Below, one piece after another: positions 30,546-41,525 of a DNA stretch of 64,000 nucleotides. This DNA is from Betaproteobacteria bacterium HGW-Betaproteobacteria-3 (GTDB lineage: Bacteria > Pseudomonadota > Gammaproteobacteria > Burkholderiales > Burkholderiaceae_C): positions 1 through 64,000 of the forward strand of contig PHCI01000011.1 of assembly GCA_002842205.1 (NCBI GenBank), written 5' to 3'. A program made the position numbers and the translations under genes. Below the pieces are notes generated by a model. That model was not told the DNA's origin. It did no database searches and worked only from the letters and a program-made list of their open reading frames with translations. Position 1 is the stretch's first letter; each line of letters starts with the position of its first letter.

Positions 30546-32174
30546 ATGACCCCCCGCGCAGACCCATTGACCACCCGTCGCGACGACCTCATGGCGCGAC
30601 TGGCGCAAGACCGCATTTACGACATCGCCATCATCGGGGGCGGGGCCACCGGTCTTGGCGTCGCCCTTGACGCCGTCGCGCGGGGGTTCAGCGTGGTGCT
30701 GGTGGAATCGGACGACTTTGCCAAGGGCACCTCGTCGCGCGCCACCAAGCTGGTGCACGGCGGCGTGCGCTATCTCGCGCAGGGCAATGTGGGACTCGTG
30801 CGCGAGGCCCTGCATGAGCGCGCGATGCTTTTGGCCAACGCGCCGCATCTCGCGCAGCCCTTGCCGTTTGTGATGCCTTCCTACAAGTTCTGGGAAACGC
30901 CGTTTTATGGCATCGGGCTCAAGATGTACGACGTGTTGGCAGGAAAGGCGGGCCTTGGGAGCACCGAATTCCTGGGCCGTGACGCCGTGATGCGGCTGCT
31001 TCCCAATGTGCAGGCGGCCGGCCTGAAGGGCGGCGTCAAGTACTGGGACGGGCAATTTGACGATGCGCGGCTGGCGCTGGCACTGGCGCGATCGGCCGCA
31101 GCCCGGGGCGCTGTGGTGGTGAACTATTGTGCCGCCACGGCGCTGCTCCACGACGGCGGGCGCGTGACTGGCCTGACCTGCGAGGACCGCGAGTCCGGGC
31201 GGGCCTACACCCTGCGGGCGCGCTGTGTGATCAACGCTGCAGGGGTCTGGGTGGACGCGTTCCGGCAAAAGGATGGCGAGGCCATCGGCAGGCCCGTGCG
31301 ACCCATGGTGGCGCCCAGCCAGGGCATCCATCTGGTGGTGGATCGGGCGTTTTTGCCCGCCGATCATGCGCTTTTGGTGCCCAAAACGGCGGATGGACGC
31401 GTGCTGTTTGCCGTGCCGTGGCTGGGCAAGGTCATTCTGGGCACGACGGACACGCCGCGTGACGACCTGCCCCGCGAGCCTGCGCCCTTGCGCGAGGAGG
31501 TCGAATTCATTTTGAGAGAGGCGGGACGCTACCTGGCCCGTGGCCCCCAGCGCAGCGATGTCCGGAGTGTCTGGGTTGGCTTGCGTCCACTGGTCAAGCC
31601 GCAGGGGGACGACGGCGACGATACCAAGGGGCTGAGCCGCGAGCATTCGGTGTTGATCAGCCGAAGTGGCCTGGTGACCGTGACTGGGGGCAAATGGACC
31701 ACCTACCGCGCCATGGCCGAGGATGTGCTCGACCGCTGCTTTGCGGCCGGCCTGTTGCCGGCGGCGGCTGGCGGCGCGACGGACCACCTGCGCCTTGTCG
31801 GCGGCGATGTCGAGGCCCATGGCGCCGACCGCCGTCAGTCCCTTGTGCCCGCAGCTGGGTTGTCAAGCTATGGCAGCGAGGCTGCGTTTCTCGGCACGTT
31901 GGCAGGCGCTGACCGCCCGCTGGCGCCGGGGTTGACCGAGGCCATGGTCCGGTTTGCCGCCCGGTATGAATACGCGAGGTGTGTGGAAGACGTGCTGGCG
32001 CGTCGCCATCGCATGCTGTTTCTCGACGCGCAGCTCGCCATCGAGACCGCCCCGGCGGTCGCCGCGGTGCTGGAATCGGAAACCGGCAAGGACCCGCAGC
32101 GGGCCGCATTCACCTCGCTGGCCTCGGGTTACCTGCTCCCGGCACTCTCAGCCTCTGAGCCCTCGCCCCGGTGA
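30546..32174 (+). CDS. glpD: Aerobic glycerol-3-phosphate dehydrogenase
   Basis: 542 residues from MTPRADPL; earlier in-frame starts exist and no clear Shine-Dalgarno decides. FAD-binding GGGATGLGVALDA near residue 30, and the family signatures SSRATKLVHGGVRYL and VTGGKWTTYRAMAED. It oxidises glycerol 3-phosphate at the inner membrane and feeds electrons to ubiquinone. Works with divergent glpK. Confidence 0.95.
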   Translation: MTPRADPLTTRRDDLMARLAQDRIYDIAIIGGGATGLGVALDAVARGFSVVLVESDDFAKGTSSRATKLVHGGVRYLAQGNVGLVREALHERAMLLANAPHLAQPLPFVMPSYKFWETPFYGIGLKMYDVLAGKAGLGSTEFLGRDAVMRLLPNVQAAGLKGGVKYWDGQFDDARLALALARSAAARGAVVVNYCAATALLHDGGRVTGLTCEDRESGRAYTLRARCVINAAGVWVDAFRQKDGEAIGRPVRPMVAPSQGIHLVVDRAFLPADHALLVPKTADGRVLFAVPWLGKVILGTTDTPRDDLPREPAPLREEVEFILREAGRYLARGPQRSDVRSVWVGLRPLVKPQGDDGDDTKGLSREHSVLISRSGLVTVTGGKWTTYRAMAEDVLDRCFAAGLLPAAAGGATDHLRLVGGDVEAHGADRRQSLVPAAGLSSYGSEAAFLGTLAGADRPLAPGLTEAMVRFAARYEYARCVEDVLARRHRMLFLDAQLAIETAPAVAAVLESETGKDPQRAAFTSLASGYLLPALSASEPSPR

Positions 32175-32242
32175 GGCGTTGCCACGGGCCGCGTTGCGCG
32201 GCTTGCGTCCCCCGGGTTTTGACGGATGGGGATCGTCTGTTG

Positions 32243-32271
32243 TTGACGTAGGAATATTGTTGTGCCATAAT
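32243..32271 (+). promoter_or_regulatory. Sigma70 promoter of the rplN-rplQ operon
   Basis: TTGACG (32243-32248), a 17-bp spacer, and CATAAT (32266-32271) with a TG a few bases upstream. This is the best promoter match in the window and lies 139 bp before rplN, the first gene of a long ribosomal operon that normally follows rpsQ directly. Confidence 0.75.
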
Positions 32272-32410
32272 TCAAGGCTTCGCCCAAAAAGGCGGGGAAT
32301 TCTGCCCAGAAAAGGCGTTGCGAGTGGTTTGCAGCGTCAACGACGGGCCCAAGACTGACTGGCTGCGTTTTGAGATCAAAACCGGCCGGTGCAAGTTGGG
32401 AAATACTGAA
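32272..32410 (+). promoter_or_regulatory. 5' leader of the rplN operon
   Basis: About 130 nt of untranslated leader with a CGCC/GGCG hairpin (near 32289-32302) and a 7-bp perfect inverted repeat GTTTTGA/TCAAAAC (32367-32382) followed by CCGGCCGG. A leader of this length could carry ribosomal-protein autoregulation, but no known binding motif is recognised. Confidence 0.4.
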
Positions 32411-32779
32411 ATGATCCAGACTGAATCTCGGTTAGATGTTGCCGACAACACCGGCGCAAAGTCCGTGCTGTGCATCAAGGTGCTCGGCGGCTCGAAGCGT
32501 CGCTATGCAACGGTGGGCGACATCATCAAGGTGAGCATCAAGGAAGCTGCTCCGCGCGGACGCGTCAAAAAAGGCGAGGTCTACAGCGCGGTGGTGGTTC
32601 GCACCGCCAAGGGCATCCGCCGCGGTGACGGCTCGCTCGTCAAATTCGATGGCAACGCTGCGGTGTTGCTCAACAACAAGCTGGAGCCCATTGGCACCCG
32701 CATCTTCGGACCGGTCACGCGCGAACTGCGCACCGAAAAGTTCATGAAGATCGTGTCGCTGGCCCCTGAAGTTCTGTAA
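32411..32779 (+). CDS. rplN: 50S ribosomal protein L14
   Basis: 122 residues, normal length, [27 protein letters not shown] start and [13 protein letters not shown] near the end. First gene of the operon. Upstream is glpD rather than rpsQ, so the S10-type genes must lie elsewhere. Confidence 0.99.
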   Translation: MIQTESRLDVADNTGAKSVLCIKVLGGSKRRYATVGDIIKVSIKEAAPRGRVKKGEVYSAVVVRTAKGIRRGDGSLVKFDGNAAVLLNNKLEPIGTRIFGPVTRELRTEKFMKIVSLAPEVL

Positions 32780-32788
32780 GGAAGCGCC

Positions 32789-33109
32789 ATGAACAAGATT
32801 CGCAAGGGCGACGAAGTCATCGTGCTGGCAGGCCGTGACAAGGGTAAGCGTGGCAAGGTTTCGCTGCGCAAGGATGACTCCTACATCCTGATTGAGGGCA
32901 TCAATCTCGTCAAGAAGCACACCAAGCCGAACCCCCTCAAGGGTACAACGGGTGGCATCGTCGAGAAATCCATGCCGATTCACCAGTCCAATGTGGCGAT
33001 TTTCAATGCAGCCACCGGAAAGGCCGACCGTGTCGGCATCAAGATGCAGGCAGATGGCAAGCGCATTCGCGTTTACAAGTCCAGCGGCGCAGAAATCAAG
33101 GTGGCATGA
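32789..33109 (+). CDS. rplX: 50S ribosomal protein L24
   Basis: 106 residues with the N-terminal KOW motif ([20 protein letters not shown]). It binds 23S rRNA early in large-subunit assembly. Nine bp after rplN. Confidence 0.99.
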   Translation: MNKIRKGDEVIVLAGRDKGKRGKVSLRKDDSYILIEGINLVKKHTKPNPLKGTTGGIVEKSMPIHQSNVAIFNAATGKADRVGIKMQADGKRIRVYKSSGAEIKVA

Positions 33110-33111
33110 CC

Positions 33112-33651
33112 ATGGCACGTCTTCAACAACACTATCGCGAAAAGATCGCCCCCGAACTGATCGCCAAGTTTGGCTACAAGTCGCCGATGCAGGTGCCCCG
33201 CCTGACCAAGATCACCCTGAACATGGGCGTGAGCGAGGCGGTCGCCGACAAGAAGGTCATGGACAACGCGGTCGCTGACCTGACCAAGATCGCCGGCCAG
33301 AAGCCGGTGGTGACCAAGGCCAAGAAGGCCATCGCGGGCTTCAAGATCCGTGAGCAGCAGGCGATTGGTTGCATGGTCACGCTGCGTGGCGTGCAGATGT
33401 ATGAATTCCTTGACCGCTTTGTGACGGTGGCGCTGCCCCGTGTGCGCGACTTCCGTGGCATCTCGGGTCGCGCGTTTGATGGCCGTGGCAATTACAACAT
33501 CGGTGTCAAAGAGCAGATCATTTTCCCCGAGATCGAATACGACAAGGTGGATGCCTTGCGCGGTCTCAATATCAGCATCACGACAACGGCCAAGACTGAC
33601 GACGAGTGCAAGGCACTGCTCGCTGGTTTCCGTTTCCCGTTCAAGAACTGA
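33112..33651 (+). CDS. rplE: 50S ribosomal protein L5
   Basis: 179 residues from [11 protein letters not shown], the same length as E. coli L5. An ATG two codons earlier overlaps the rplX stop (ATGA) and could be used. Binds 5S rRNA and contacts P-site tRNA. Confidence 0.99.
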   Translation: MARLQQHYREKIAPELIAKFGYKSPMQVPRLTKITLNMGVSEAVADKKVMDNAVADLTKIAGQKPVVTKAKKAIAGFKIREQQAIGCMVTLRGVQMYEFLDRFVTVALPRVRDFRGISGRAFDGRGNYNIGVKEQIIFPEIEYDKVDALRGLNISITTTAKTDDECKALLAGFRFPFKN

Positions 33652-33659
33652 GGTGACGT

Positions 33660-33965
33660 GTGGCAAAAATGGCTTTGATTGAGCGCGAACTCAAGCGCGA
33701 CAAACTGGTTGCCAAGTACGCAAAGAAACATGCGGAACTGAAGGCAATCTCCAATGACGCCAAGCGTTCTGACGAGGAGCGTGCCGCAGCGCGCCTTGGT
33801 TTGCAGAAGCTCCCGCGCAACGCCAACCCGACCCGCCAGCGCAATCGCTGCGAGATCACCGGTCGTCCGCGCGGCACATTCCGCCAGTTTGGCCTGGCTC
33901 GCGCCAAGATTCGCGAGTTGGCATTTGCTGGCGACATTCCTGGCATCGTCAAGGCCAGTTGGTAA
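33660..33965 (+). CDS. rpsN: 30S ribosomal protein S14
   Basis: 101 residues from a GTG start preceded by GAGGTGA, matching the E. coli length. Long zinc-independent form: [23 protein letters not shown] has only one Cys of the C+ finger. Confidence 0.98.
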   Translation: MAKMALIERELKRDKLVAKYAKKHAELKAISNDAKRSDEERAAARLGLQKLPRNANPTRQRNRCEITGRPRGTFRQFGLARAKIRELAFAGDIPGIVKASW

Positions 33966-33986
33966 GTCAGGCAGGAGATATACAAC

Positions 33987-34382
33987 ATGAGCATGAGTGA
34001 TCCCATCGCCGACCTGCTGACCCGCATTCGCAACGCGCAAATGGTGGCCAAGAGTTCCGTGTCGATTCCGTCTTCCAAGGTGAAGGTTGCCATTGCGCAA
34101 GTCCTCCAGGACGAAGGCTACATCGACGGGTTCAAGGTCAAGACCGAAGCCGGGAAATCCGAGCTTGAAATTGCCCTGAAGTACTACGCTGGCCGTCCGG
34201 TGATCGAGCGCATTGAGCGCGTGAGCCGACCTGGTCTGCGGGTCTACAAGGGTAGCAACGCCATTCCCCAAGTCCAGAACGGGCTCGGAGTCGCCATCGT
34301 CACCACGCCCAAAGGTGTGATGACCGACCGCAAGGCGCGTGCGTCCGGCGTCGGTGGCGAAGTGCTTTGCTACGTCGCTTAA
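33987..34382 (+). CDS. rpsH: 30S ribosomal protein S8
   Basis: 131 residues, [18 protein letters not shown] start and the family end [12 protein letters not shown]8 binds 16S rRNA helix 21; in E. coli it also represses the spc operon by binding near rplE. Confidence 0.99.
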   Translation: MSMSDPIADLLTRIRNAQMVAKSSVSIPSSKVKVAIAQVLQDEGYIDGFKVKTEAGKSELEIALKYYAGRPVIERIERVSRPGLRVYKGSNAIPQVQNGLGVAIVTTPKGVMTDRKARASGVGGEVLCYVA

Positions 34383-34405
34383 CGAGACATTGAGGAGAAA
34401 CTGAA

Positions 34406-34939
34406 ATGTCCCGAATCGGAAAAATGCCCGTCATCGTCCCCGCTGGCGTGGAAGTGTCGGTCAAGGAAGATCAAATCAGCGTCAAGGGCTCAGGCGGAAC
34501 GCTGTCCCTGACGCAGAACACGCTGGTCACGGTGGCCAATGCGGCTGGCAAGCTGAGCTTCGCGCCGGCCAATGACTCCCGTGAAGCCAATGCCATGAGC
34601 GGCACCATGCGTCAGCTGGTCAACAACATGGTTGTCGGCGTGAGCAAGGGCTTCGAGAAGAAGCTCAATCTGGTTGGCGTGGGCTACAAGGCCCAGGCAC
34701 AGGGTGCCAAGCTCAACCTGGTGGTGGGTTATTCGCATCCCGTCAATATCGACATGCCCGCGGGCATCTCGGTGGCAACGCCGGTGCCGACCGAAATCGT
34801 GATCAAGGGCGCTGACCGTCAGCGCGTCGGCCAGATCGCTGCTGAGATTCGTGCGATTCGTCCGCCTGAGCCCTACAAAGGTAAGGGCATCCGGTATTCG
34901 GACGAAAAAATCACAATCAAAGAGACGAAGAAAAAATAA
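34406..34939 (+). CDS. rplF: 50S ribosomal protein L6
   Basis: 177 residues with the C-terminal signature [12 protein letters not shown]. Two similar alpha-beta domains. Located near the factor-binding site of the large subunit. Confidence 0.99.
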   Translation: MSRIGKMPVIVPAGVEVSVKEDQISVKGSGGTLSLTQNTLVTVANAAGKLSFAPANDSREANAMSGTMRQLVNNMVVGVSKGFEKKLNLVGVGYKAQAQGAKLNLVVGYSHPVNIDMPAGISVATPVPTEIVIKGADRQRVGQIAAEIRAIRPPEPYKGKGIRYSDEKITIKETKKK

Positions 34940-34950
34940 GGAGTTGCATG

Positions 34951-35316
34951 ATGTTGAGCAAAAAAGAGCAACGCCTGCGCCGTGCGCGCCAGACCCGCAT
35001 CCGCATCGCCAACCAGGGCGTGGCGCGGCTGACGGTCAACCGCACGAATCTTCACATTTATGCCAGCGTCATTTCAGGCGATGGTGCCAAGGTGCTGGCC
35101 ACGGCATCCACCGCCGAGGCGGATGTGCGCAAAGCGCTCGGCGGTTCTGGCAAGGGTGGCAACACCGATGCCGCCCAGACGGTGGGAAAGCGGATTGCCG
35201 AGAAGGCAAAAGCCGCTGGTGTTGAAAAAGTGGCGTTTGATCGCGCTGGTTTTGCATATCACGGTCGCGTCAAGGCGTTGGCAGATGCCGCGCGTGAAGC
35301 AGGCTTGCAGTTTTAA
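34951..35316 (+). CDS. rplR: 50S ribosomal protein L18
   Basis: 121 residues from [14 protein letters not shown]. An ATG one codon earlier is only 4 nt from the AAGGAG site, so the second ATG, with 7-nt spacing, is preferred. Binds 5S rRNA with L5. Confidence 0.98.
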   Translation: MLSKKEQRLRRARQTRIRIANQGVARLTVNRTNLHIYASVISGDGAKVLATASTAEADVRKALGGSGKGGNTDAAQTVGKRIAEKAKAAGVEKVAFDRAGFAYHGRVKALADAAREAGLQF

Positions 35317-35333
35317 GCGGACGGGAAGTTCAA

Positions 35334-35852
35334 ATGGCTAAGTTTCAACCCAAAATGCAGGGTGACGGTCCGGAAGACGGGCTGCGCGAAAAAATGATCG
35401 CGGTGAACCGCGTCACCAAGGTGGTCAAGGGCGGCCGGATTCTTGGCTTTGCCGCGTTGACCGTGGTCGGTGATGGCGATGGTCGTGTCGGCATGGGCAA
35501 GGGCAAATCCAAAGAAGTGCCTGCTGCGGTACAGAAGGCCATGGAGGAAGCCCGTCGCAATCTGAAAAAGATTGCCTTGCGAAATGGCACCTTGCACCAC
35601 AACGTGACCGGCCAGCATGGCGCTGCCCGCGTCATGATGGTTCCTGCGCCCAAGGGCACGGGCATCATTGCAGGCGGCCCGATGCGCGCTGTTTTCGAGG
35701 TGATGGGCATCACCGATATCGTCGCGAAGAGCCATGGCTCTTCCAATCCGTACAACATGGTTCGAGCCACCCTGGACGCCTTGAGCAACTCGACCACCGC
35801 GTCTGAAGTGGCTGCAAAGCGGGGAAAAACGGTCGAAGACATCTTCGCTTGA
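35334..35852 (+). CDS. rpsE: 30S ribosomal protein S5
   Basis: 172 residues. Signature [18 protein letters not shown] and the C-terminal [16 protein letters not shown]. Contributes to mRNA unwinding and decoding accuracy. Confidence 0.99.
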   Translation: MAKFQPKMQGDGPEDGLREKMIAVNRVTKVVKGGRILGFAALTVVGDGDGRVGMGKGKSKEVPAAVQKAMEEARRNLKKIALRNGTLHHNVTGQHGAARVMMVPAPKGTGIIAGGPMRAVFEVMGITDIVAKSHGSSNPYNMVRATLDALSNSTTASEVAAKRGKTVEDIFA

Positions 35853-35866
35853 CCGGGAGTTTGAAT

Positions 35867-36049
35867 ATGACAACCCAACAAACTGTAAAGATCCAGCTCG
35901 TCCGCAGCCCCATCGGCTGCAAGGTGACGCACCGCGCCACCGTGCGGGGCTTGGGTCTGCGCAAGCTCAACAGTGTGAGCGAGTTGCAGGACACCCCCGC
36001 CGTGCGCGGGATGATCAACAAGATCAGCTATCTGGTCAAAGTGCTTTGA
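35867..36049 (+). CDS. rpmD: 50S ribosomal protein L30
   Basis: 60 residues from [17 protein letters not shown], after GGGAG. Normal length. Preceded by rpsE and followed by rplO, the standard order. Confidence 0.98.
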   Translation: MTTQQTVKIQLVRSPIGCKVTHRATVRGLGLRKLNSVSELQDTPAVRGMINKISYLVKVL

Positions 36050-36063
36050 TTGAGAGGCAGATA

Positions 36064-36498
36064 ATGGAACTCAATGGCATTCAGCCCGCAGCGGGCGCCA
36101 AGCATGCAAAGCGTCGCGTGGGTCGCGGCATCGGCTCGGGTCTTGGCAAAACGGCAGGCCGTGGCCACAAGGGTCAGAAGTCGCGTGCAGGTGGCTTTCA
36201 CAAGGTTGGCTTTGAAGGCGGGCAGATGCCGCTGCAACGCCGGTTGCCCAAGCGCGGCTTCAAATCGCACCTGCTGAAATTCAACGCAGAAGTCACACTC
36301 TCGGCGTTGGACCGGTTGGGCGTTGCGGACGTGGACATGCTCGTGCTGAAGCAGGCCGGGTTGATCAACGACATGATTCGCAACGTCAAGGTCATCAAGT
36401 CGGGTGAGATCACGAAGGCCGTCAAGCTTTCGGGTGTGCTCGCAACGGCGGGTGCCAAGGCGGCCATTGAAGCCGCCGGCGGCAGCGTCGCCGCCTGA
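36064..36498 (+). CDS. rplO: 50S ribosomal protein L15
   Basis: 144 residues from [25 protein letters not shown]. The Gly/Arg-rich N-terminal tail and [21 protein letters not shown] are typical. An earlier in-frame start overlapping rpmD is not conserved. Confidence 0.98.
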   Translation: MELNGIQPAAGAKHAKRRVGRGIGSGLGKTAGRGHKGQKSRAGGFHKVGFEGGQMPLQRRLPKRGFKSHLLKFNAEVTLSALDRLGVADVDMLVLKQAGLINDMIRNVKVIKSGEITKAVKLSGVLATAGAKAAIEAAGGSVAA

Positions 36499-36518
36499 CC
36501 TTTTGAAAGAACCAGGAC

Positions 36519-37826
36519 GTGGCAACTAACGCGGCCCAGTTGGCAAAGACCGGCAAGTTCGGCGACCTGCGTCGCCGACTGGTCTTCTTGCTGCTCGCCC
36601 TGGTGGTTTACCGGGTGGGCGCGCACATTCCTGTGCCGGGCATTGATCCAGTTCAGCTCCAGCAGCTTTTCCACGGGCAGCAGGGCGGGATTCTGAGCCT
36701 GTTCAACATGTTCTCGGGCGGCGCCTTGTCGCGCTTTACGGTTTTCGCGCTGGGGATCATGCCGTACATCTCGGCATCCATCATCATGCAGTTGCTGACC
36801 TACGTCGTTCCGACGTTCGAACAGCTGAAAAAAGAAGGCGAAGGCGGTCGCCGCAAGATCACCCAGTACACGCGTTACGGCACGTTGGGTCTTGCGCTGT
36901 TCCAGTCGCTGGGGATTGCGGTCGCGCTGGAGAGCTCGGCGGGCCTCGTGCTGGTCCCGGGCTTCGGGTTCCGCATGACGGCGGTGGTCAGCCTGACGGC
37001 TGGCACCATGTTTCTGATGTGGCTGGGCGAGCAGATTACCGAGCGTGGTCTGGGCAACGGCATTTCCATCCTGATTTTTGCCGGAATCGCTGCGGGATTG
37101 CCCAACGCGATCGGTGGTCTTCTCGAATTGGTTCGCACGGGGGCCATGAGCATCATCATCGCGGTGCTGATCGTCGCTGTGGTGGCGTTGGTGACGTATT
37201 TCGTGGTGTTTGTTGAGCGTGGTCAGCGCAAGATTCTGGTGAATTACGCGCGGCGTCAGGTTGGCAACAAGGTGTATGGAGGGCAGTCGTCCCACCTTCC
37301 CCTCAAGCTGAACATGGCCGGTGTGATCCCTCCCATTTTCGCGTCTTCGATCATTTTGTTGCCGGCCACGGTGGTCAACTGGTTCAGCACCGGCGACTCC
37401 ATGCTGTGGCTCCGGAATATTTCAGGCGCCCTGAATCCAGGGCAGCCGGTGTACGTGATGCTGTACGCCAGTGCGATTATTTTCTTCTGCTTTTTCTATA
37501 CCGCTTTGGTTTTCAACAGCCGGGAAACGGCAGACAACCTGAAGAAGAGCGGCGCCTTCATTCCAGGGATTCGACCGGGCGACCAGACGGCGAAATACAT
37601 TGACAAGATCCTGGTGCGACTGACGCTGGCAGGTGCGATCTATATTACGTTTGTGTGCTTGTTGCCTGAATTTTTGATTCTGAAGTACAACGTTCCTTTC
37701 TATTTTGGGGGAACATCACTTCTCATCATCGTGGTTGTCACCATGGATTTCATGGCGCAGGTTCAGAATTACTTGATGTCCCAGCAGTACGAATCACTGC
37801 TGAAAAAGGCCAGTTTCAAGAGTTAG
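36519..37826 (+). CDS. secY: Preprotein translocase subunit SecY
   Basis: 435 residues from a GTG start. Ten membrane segments forming the SecYEG channel. Signatures [26 protein letters not shown] (second helix region) and the cytoplasmic loop [18 protein letters not shown]. Standard position after rplO. Confidence 0.99.
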   Translation: MATNAAQLAKTGKFGDLRRRLVFLLLALVVYRVGAHIPVPGIDPVQLQQLFHGQQGGILSLFNMFSGGALSRFTVFALGIMPYISASIIMQLLTYVVPTFEQLKKEGEGGRRKITQYTRYGTLGLALFQSLGIAVALESSAGLVLVPGFGFRMTAVVSLTAGTMFLMWLGEQITERGLGNGISILIFAGIAAGLPNAIGGLLELVRTGAMSIIIAVLIVAVVALVTYFVVFVERGQRKILVNYARRQVGNKVYGGQSSHLPLKLNMAGVIPPIFASSIILLPATVVNWFSTGDSMLWLRNISGALNPGQPVYVMLYASAIIFFCFFYTALVFNSRETADNLKKSGAFIPGIRPGDQTAKYIDKILVRLTLAGAIYITFVCLLPEFLILKYNVPFYFGGTSLLIIVVVTMDFMAQVQNYLMSQQYESLLKKASFKS

Positions 37827-37844
37827 GCACGTGGACTGCCCGAG

Positions 37845-38063
37845 ATGGCCAAGGACGATGTCATTCAGATGCAGGGTGAGGTTGTTGAGAACCTTCCGAA
37901 TGCGACGTTTCGGGTGAAGCTTGAGAATGGACATGTCGTTCTTGGGCATATTTCCGGAAAGATGCGGATGCACTACATCCGGATCCTTCCTGGTGACAAG
38001 GTCACCGTGGAGTTGACGCCTTATGACTTGTCAAGGGCGCGAATTGTGTTTCGGGCAAAGTAG
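37845..38063 (+). CDS. infA: Translation initiation factor IF-1
   Basis: 72 residues forming an S1-type OB fold ([20 protein letters not shown]...RIVFRAK). Binds the A site of the 30S subunit during initiation. Presence between secY and rpmJ is typical of betaproteobacteria. Confidence 0.98.
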   Translation: MAKDDVIQMQGEVVENLPNATFRVKLENGHVVLGHISGKMRMHYIRILPGDKVTVELTPYDLSRARIVFRAK

Positions 38064-38097
38064 TTTTGCTCGAAAAAACCGGTTTTAGGAGAGTGAA

Positions 38098-38211
38098 ATG
38101 AGAGTTTCGGCTTCGGTCAAGAAAATTTGCCGTAACTGCAAAATCATCCGTCGCAAGGGCGTGGTGCGTGTGATCTGTACAGATCCCCGCCACAAACAGC
38201 GGCAGGGTTGA
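38098..38211 (+). CDS. rpmJ: 50S ribosomal protein L36 (zinc-binding form)
   Basis: 37 codons: [20 protein letters not shown] then [17 protein letters not shown]. Cys11, Cys14, Cys27 and His32 make the zinc site of the C+ form. A TAGGAGAG site precedes the ATG. Standard position between infA and rpsM. Confidence 0.98.
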   Translation: MRVSASVKKICRNCKIIRRKGVVRVICTDPRHKQRQG

Positions 38212-38235
38212 TCGGTTCAGATTTAGAGGACGCAC

Positions 38236-38601
38236 ATGGCACGTATCGCTGGCATCAATATTCCGCCGCATCAGCACGCTGAAATCGGCCTGACGGCAAT
38301 TTTCGGCATTGGTCGCACTCGCGCTCGCATCATTTGCAAGGCGTGCGACATTTCCTATGCGAAGAAAGTCAAAGACCTGACCGATCAGGATCTCGAAAAA
38401 ATTCGGGACCAGATCGCCCAGTTCACGATCGAGGGCGACCTTCGGCGAGAAACGACCATGAACATCAAGCGATTGATGGACATTGGCTGCTACCGAGGTT
38501 TCCGTCATCGTCGAGGCTTGCCCATGCGCGGCCAGCGCACCCGCACCAATGCGCGTACCCGCAAAGGTCCGCGCAAGGGCGCGGCGGCGTTGAAGAAGTA
38601 A
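38236..38601 (+). CDS. rpsM: 30S ribosomal protein S13
   Basis: 121 residues with [19 protein letters not shown] near the C-terminus. Sits in the 30S head and contacts P-site tRNA and L5. Confidence 0.99.
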   Translation: MARIAGINIPPHQHAEIGLTAIFGIGRTRARIICKACDISYAKKVKDLTDQDLEKIRDQIAQFTIEGDLRRETTMNIKRLMDIGCYRGFRHRRGLPMRGQRTRTNARTRKGPRKGAAALKK

Positions 38602-38618
38602 AGGATTGAAGGTTCATC

Positions 38619-39023
38619 ATGGCAAAAGCTCCCGCCAATAACGCCGCCCAGCGCGTGCGCAAAAAAGTCCGGAAGAATGTTTCGGACGGCATTGCACACG
38701 TGCACGCCTCGTTCAACAACACCATCATCACGATCACTGACCGGCAGGGCAATGCGCTGTCGTGGGCCTCATCGGGTGGTCAAGGCTTCAAGGGTTCGCG
38801 CAAATCGACCCCGTTTGCCGCCCAGGTCGCCTCTGAAGTTGCCGGACGCGCTGCCGTCGAGCAGGGCATCAAGAATCTTGATGTCGAGATCAAGGGCCCC
38901 GGCCCGGGTCGTGAATCGTCGGTTCGTGCACTGGCCGCGCTGGGCATCCGAATTTCGTCGATCTCCGATGTGACGCCGGTGCCGCACAACGGCTGCCGTC
39001 CGCAAAAGCGCCGTCGCATCTGA
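38619..39023 (+). CDS. rpsK: 30S ribosomal protein S11
   Basis: 134 residues ending [18 protein letters not shown], the conserved C-terminus. Platform protein of the 30S subunit. Confidence 0.99.
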   Translation: MAKAPANNAAQRVRKKVRKNVSDGIAHVHASFNNTIITITDRQGNALSWASSGGQGFKGSRKSTPFAAQVASEVAGRAAVEQGIKNLDVEIKGPGPGRESSVRALAALGIRISSISDVTPVPHNGCRPQKRRRI

Positions 39024-39042
39024 TTTTTCAACCAAGCCCACC

Positions 39043-39083
39043 GCCATCAAACCTGGTTTGATGGCTCCCGCGGGATTCCGCGG
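39043..39083 (+). promoter_or_regulatory. Two hairpins between rpsK and rpsD
   Basis: A 9-bp perfect stem GCCATCAAA/TTTGATGGC with a 5-nt loop (39043-39065) is followed by CCGCGG-GATT-CCGCGG (39068-39083), ending 23 nt before the rpsD start. No T-run follows, so they are more likely processing, stability or S4-autoregulation structures than a terminator. Confidence 0.5.
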
Positions 39084-39106
39084 CAGTTGACACAAAGGAA
39101 GTTCAA

Positions 39107-39730
39107 GTGGCACGTTACCTCGGCCCCAAGGCCAAACTCTCACGCCGTGAAGGCACAGACTTGTTCCTGAAGAGCGCACGCCGCTCTATCAGCGACAAGG
39201 CAAAATTTGATTCCAAGCCCGGCCAACATGGCCGTACCTCGGGGTCGCGGACGTCCGACTTCGGGCTTCAGCTGCGCGAAAAGCAGAAAGTCAAGCGCAT
39301 GTATGGCGTGCTTGAGCGCCAGTTCCGCCGTTACTTTGAAGAGGCTGATCGTCGCAAGGGCAATACTGGTGCGAACTTGCTGTTCCTGCTCGAGTCGCGC
39401 CTAGACAACGTGGTCTACCGCATGGGCTTCGGGTCAACCCGGGCCGAGGCACGCCAGTTGGTCTCCCACAAGGCCATCACGGTCAATGGCAAGAGCGTCA
39501 ATATTCCGTCTTATCTGGTCAAGACCGGGGACGTGATTTCGATCCGTGAAAAGTCCAAGAAGCAGAACCGTGTGGTCGAAGCGTTGCAACTGGCCCAGCA
39601 AGTGGGTATCCCGGCTTGGGTCGAGGTCAATGCGGACAAGGCTGAAGGAACCTTCAAAAAGGTGCCGGATCGCGACGAATTCGCTGCCGACATCAACGAG
39701 TCGCTCATTGTCGAGTTGTACTCGCGTTAA
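39107..39730 (+). CDS. rpsD: 30S ribosomal protein S4
   Basis: 207 residues from a GTG start after AAGGAAG. S4-type RNA-binding domain at [34 protein letters not shown]. Nucleates 30S assembly; in E. coli it represses the alpha operon. Gaps of about 80-100 nt before and after it are longer than elsewhere in the operon. Confidence 0.99.
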   Translation: MARYLGPKAKLSRREGTDLFLKSARRSISDKAKFDSKPGQHGRTSGSRTSDFGLQLREKQKVKRMYGVLERQFRRYFEEADRRKGNTGANLLFLLESRLDNVVYRMGFGSTRAEARQLVSHKAITVNGKSVNIPSYLVKTGDVISIREKSKKQNRVVEALQLAQQVGIPAWVEVNADKAEGTFKKVPDRDEFAADINESLIVELYSR

Positions 39731-39833
39731 TTTATTTTCATTATTTCCGTACCTGAGTCGCCTTTGCTGGCGATTCGGGCGCTTCACCAGCCTTACCGGC
39801 GTAACGAGCCGGGGGTATTGAGAGGAAGTCTGC

Positions 39834-40823
39834 ATGCAAACCGTTCTGCTGAAACCTAAAACCATCAATGTGGAGCAGCTTGGTGCCAATCGCGCCAAAG
39901 TGACTCTCGAGCCGTTTGAACGGGGATACGGGCACACGCTCGGCAATGCGCTGCGGCGTGTATTGCTGTCGTCGATGGTGGGGCACGCAGCGACTGAAGT
40001 CACCATTGCCGGCGTGCTCCACGAGTATTCGTCGATTGATGGTGTTCAGGAAGATGTGGTCAACATCCTGCTGAACCTCAAAGGAGTGGTGTTCAAGCTC
40101 CACAACCGCGACGAGGTCACGCTCAGCCTGCGCAAAGACGGGGAAGGCGCGGTCACCGCAGCCGACATCCAGACGCCGCATGATGTCGAGATCATCAACC
40201 CCGGTCATGTGATCGCCCACCTTTCGCAAGGTGGCAAGATCGACATGCAGATCAAGATTGAAAAAGGCCGCGGTTACGTGCCCGGCACCATGCGGCGTTA
40301 CGGTGATGAGCCGTCCAAGTCGATTGGCCGCATCGTATTGGATGCTTCCTTTTCGCCGGTCCGCCGTGTGAGCTACGCCGTTGAAAGCGCTCGCGTCGAG
40401 CAGCGCACTGACCTCGACAAACTGGTTGTCGAAATCGAAACCAATGGTGCAATTTCGGCAGAAGACGCCGTTCGCGCATCCGCCAAGATTTTGGTCGAGC
40501 AACTGGCCGTGTTTGCTCAGCTCGAAGGCGGCGAACTGGCTGCGTTTGACGCACCCGCTCCGCGCAGTAACCAGCAGTTTGACCCCATCCTGCTGCGCCC
40601 GGTGGACGAGCTTGAGTTGACCGTGCGATCGGCCAACTGTCTCAAGGCCGAGAACATCTATTACATCGGCGACCTGATTCAGCGGACCGAAAACGAGCTG
40701 CTGAAAACGCCCAACCTTGGGCGCAAGTCTCTCAATGAAATCAAGGAAGTGCTGGCGTCCCGCGGCCTGACCTTGGGAATGAAGCTGGAGAGCTGGCCAC
40801 CGGCCGGACTCGACAAGCGCTGA
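39834..40823 (+). CDS. rpoA: RNA polymerase alpha subunit
   Basis: 329 residues. N-terminal assembly domain ([17 protein letters not shown]) and C-terminal DNA-contact domain (about 250-329; [18 protein letters not shown]-like sequence and [21 protein letters not shown]). Standard order before rplQ. Confidence 0.99.
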   Translation: MQTVLLKPKTINVEQLGANRAKVTLEPFERGYGHTLGNALRRVLLSSMVGHAATEVTIAGVLHEYSSIDGVQEDVVNILLNLKGVVFKLHNRDEVTLSLRKDGEGAVTAADIQTPHDVEIINPGHVIAHLSQGGKIDMQIKIEKGRGYVPGTMRRYGDEPSKSIGRIVLDASFSPVRRVSYAVESARVEQRTDLDKLVVEIETNGAISAEDAVRASAKILVEQLAVFAQLEGGELAAFDAPAPRSNQQFDPILLRPVDELELTVRSANCLKAENIYYIGDLIQRTENELLKTPNLGRKSLNEIKEVLASRGLTLGMKLESWPPAGLDKR

Positions 40824-40904
40824 TTTGAAACGCCTCGCCTAACGGGGTATGTGCACCGGACGGTACCTGACACGGCCGCCCGTCTATAACGAAAGGAAAG
40901 CACA

Positions 40905-41300
40905 ATGCGACACGGACATGGGCTTCGAAAGCTCAACAGAACCAGCGAACACCGCCTTGCGATGTTGCGCAACATGATGAACTCGCTCATCGAGCACGAG
41001 GTCATCAAAACCACCGTCCCCAAGGCGAAGGAGCTTCGCCGTGTGGTCGAGCCCATGATCACCCTGGCGAAAGAGCCCACGCTCGCGAACCGGCGTCTGG
41101 CGTTTGACCGCTTGCGTGATCGCGACTCCGTGACGAAGCTGTTCGCTGACTTGGGCCCTCGTTTCAAGACGCGCCCGGGCGGCTACACACGCATCCTCAA
41201 GATGGGTTTCCGTGTCGGCGACAACGCGCCGATGGCCCTTGTTGAACTCGTGGATCGGCCTGAAGTAAATGAGCCGACCGAGGGCGAGAAGAGCGAATAG
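40905..41300 (+). CDS. rplQ: 50S ribosomal protein L17
   Basis: 131 residues, [24 protein letters not shown] start. Last protein gene of the operon; the initiator tRNA starts 21 bp later. Confidence 0.99.
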   Translation: MRHGHGLRKLNRTSEHRLAMLRNMMNSLIEHEVIKTTVPKAKELRRVVEPMITLAKEPTLANRRLAFDRLRDRDSVTKLFADLGPRFKTRPGGYTRILKMGFRVGDNAPMALVELVDRPEVNEPTEGEKSE

Positions 41301-41304
41301 GCGG

Positions 41305-41310
41305 TATAAT
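41305..41310 (+). promoter_or_regulatory. -10 element upstream of initiator tRNA
   Basis: A consensus TATAAT lies 11 bp before the tRNA. The -35 position has no good match, so this may be a weak separate promoter, with most transcription reading through from rplQ. Confidence 0.4.
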
Positions 41311-41321
41311 CTAAGACTTGT

Positions 41322-41398
<77 letters not shown>

Positions 41399-41424
41399 CT
41401 CAATTGGCGGTCCCCGCCAGCAAT

Positions 41425-41455
41425 AAACGCCCACTCTTCAGTGGGCGTTTTTGTT
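41425..41455 (+). terminator. Intrinsic terminator after tRNA-fMet
   Basis: A 10-bp perfect stem AAACGCCCAC/GTGGGCGTTT with loop TCTTCA, followed by TTGTTTT. It ends the ribosomal/tRNA transcript and may also stop transcription arriving from the ferredoxin gene on the other strand. Confidence 0.9.
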
Positions 41456-41525
41456 TTGGCTCAAACTTGGGCCATGTTGAGCTGCCCACTCACGGGGCCC
41501 CACGGACCAGGCGGGAAATTCATGG

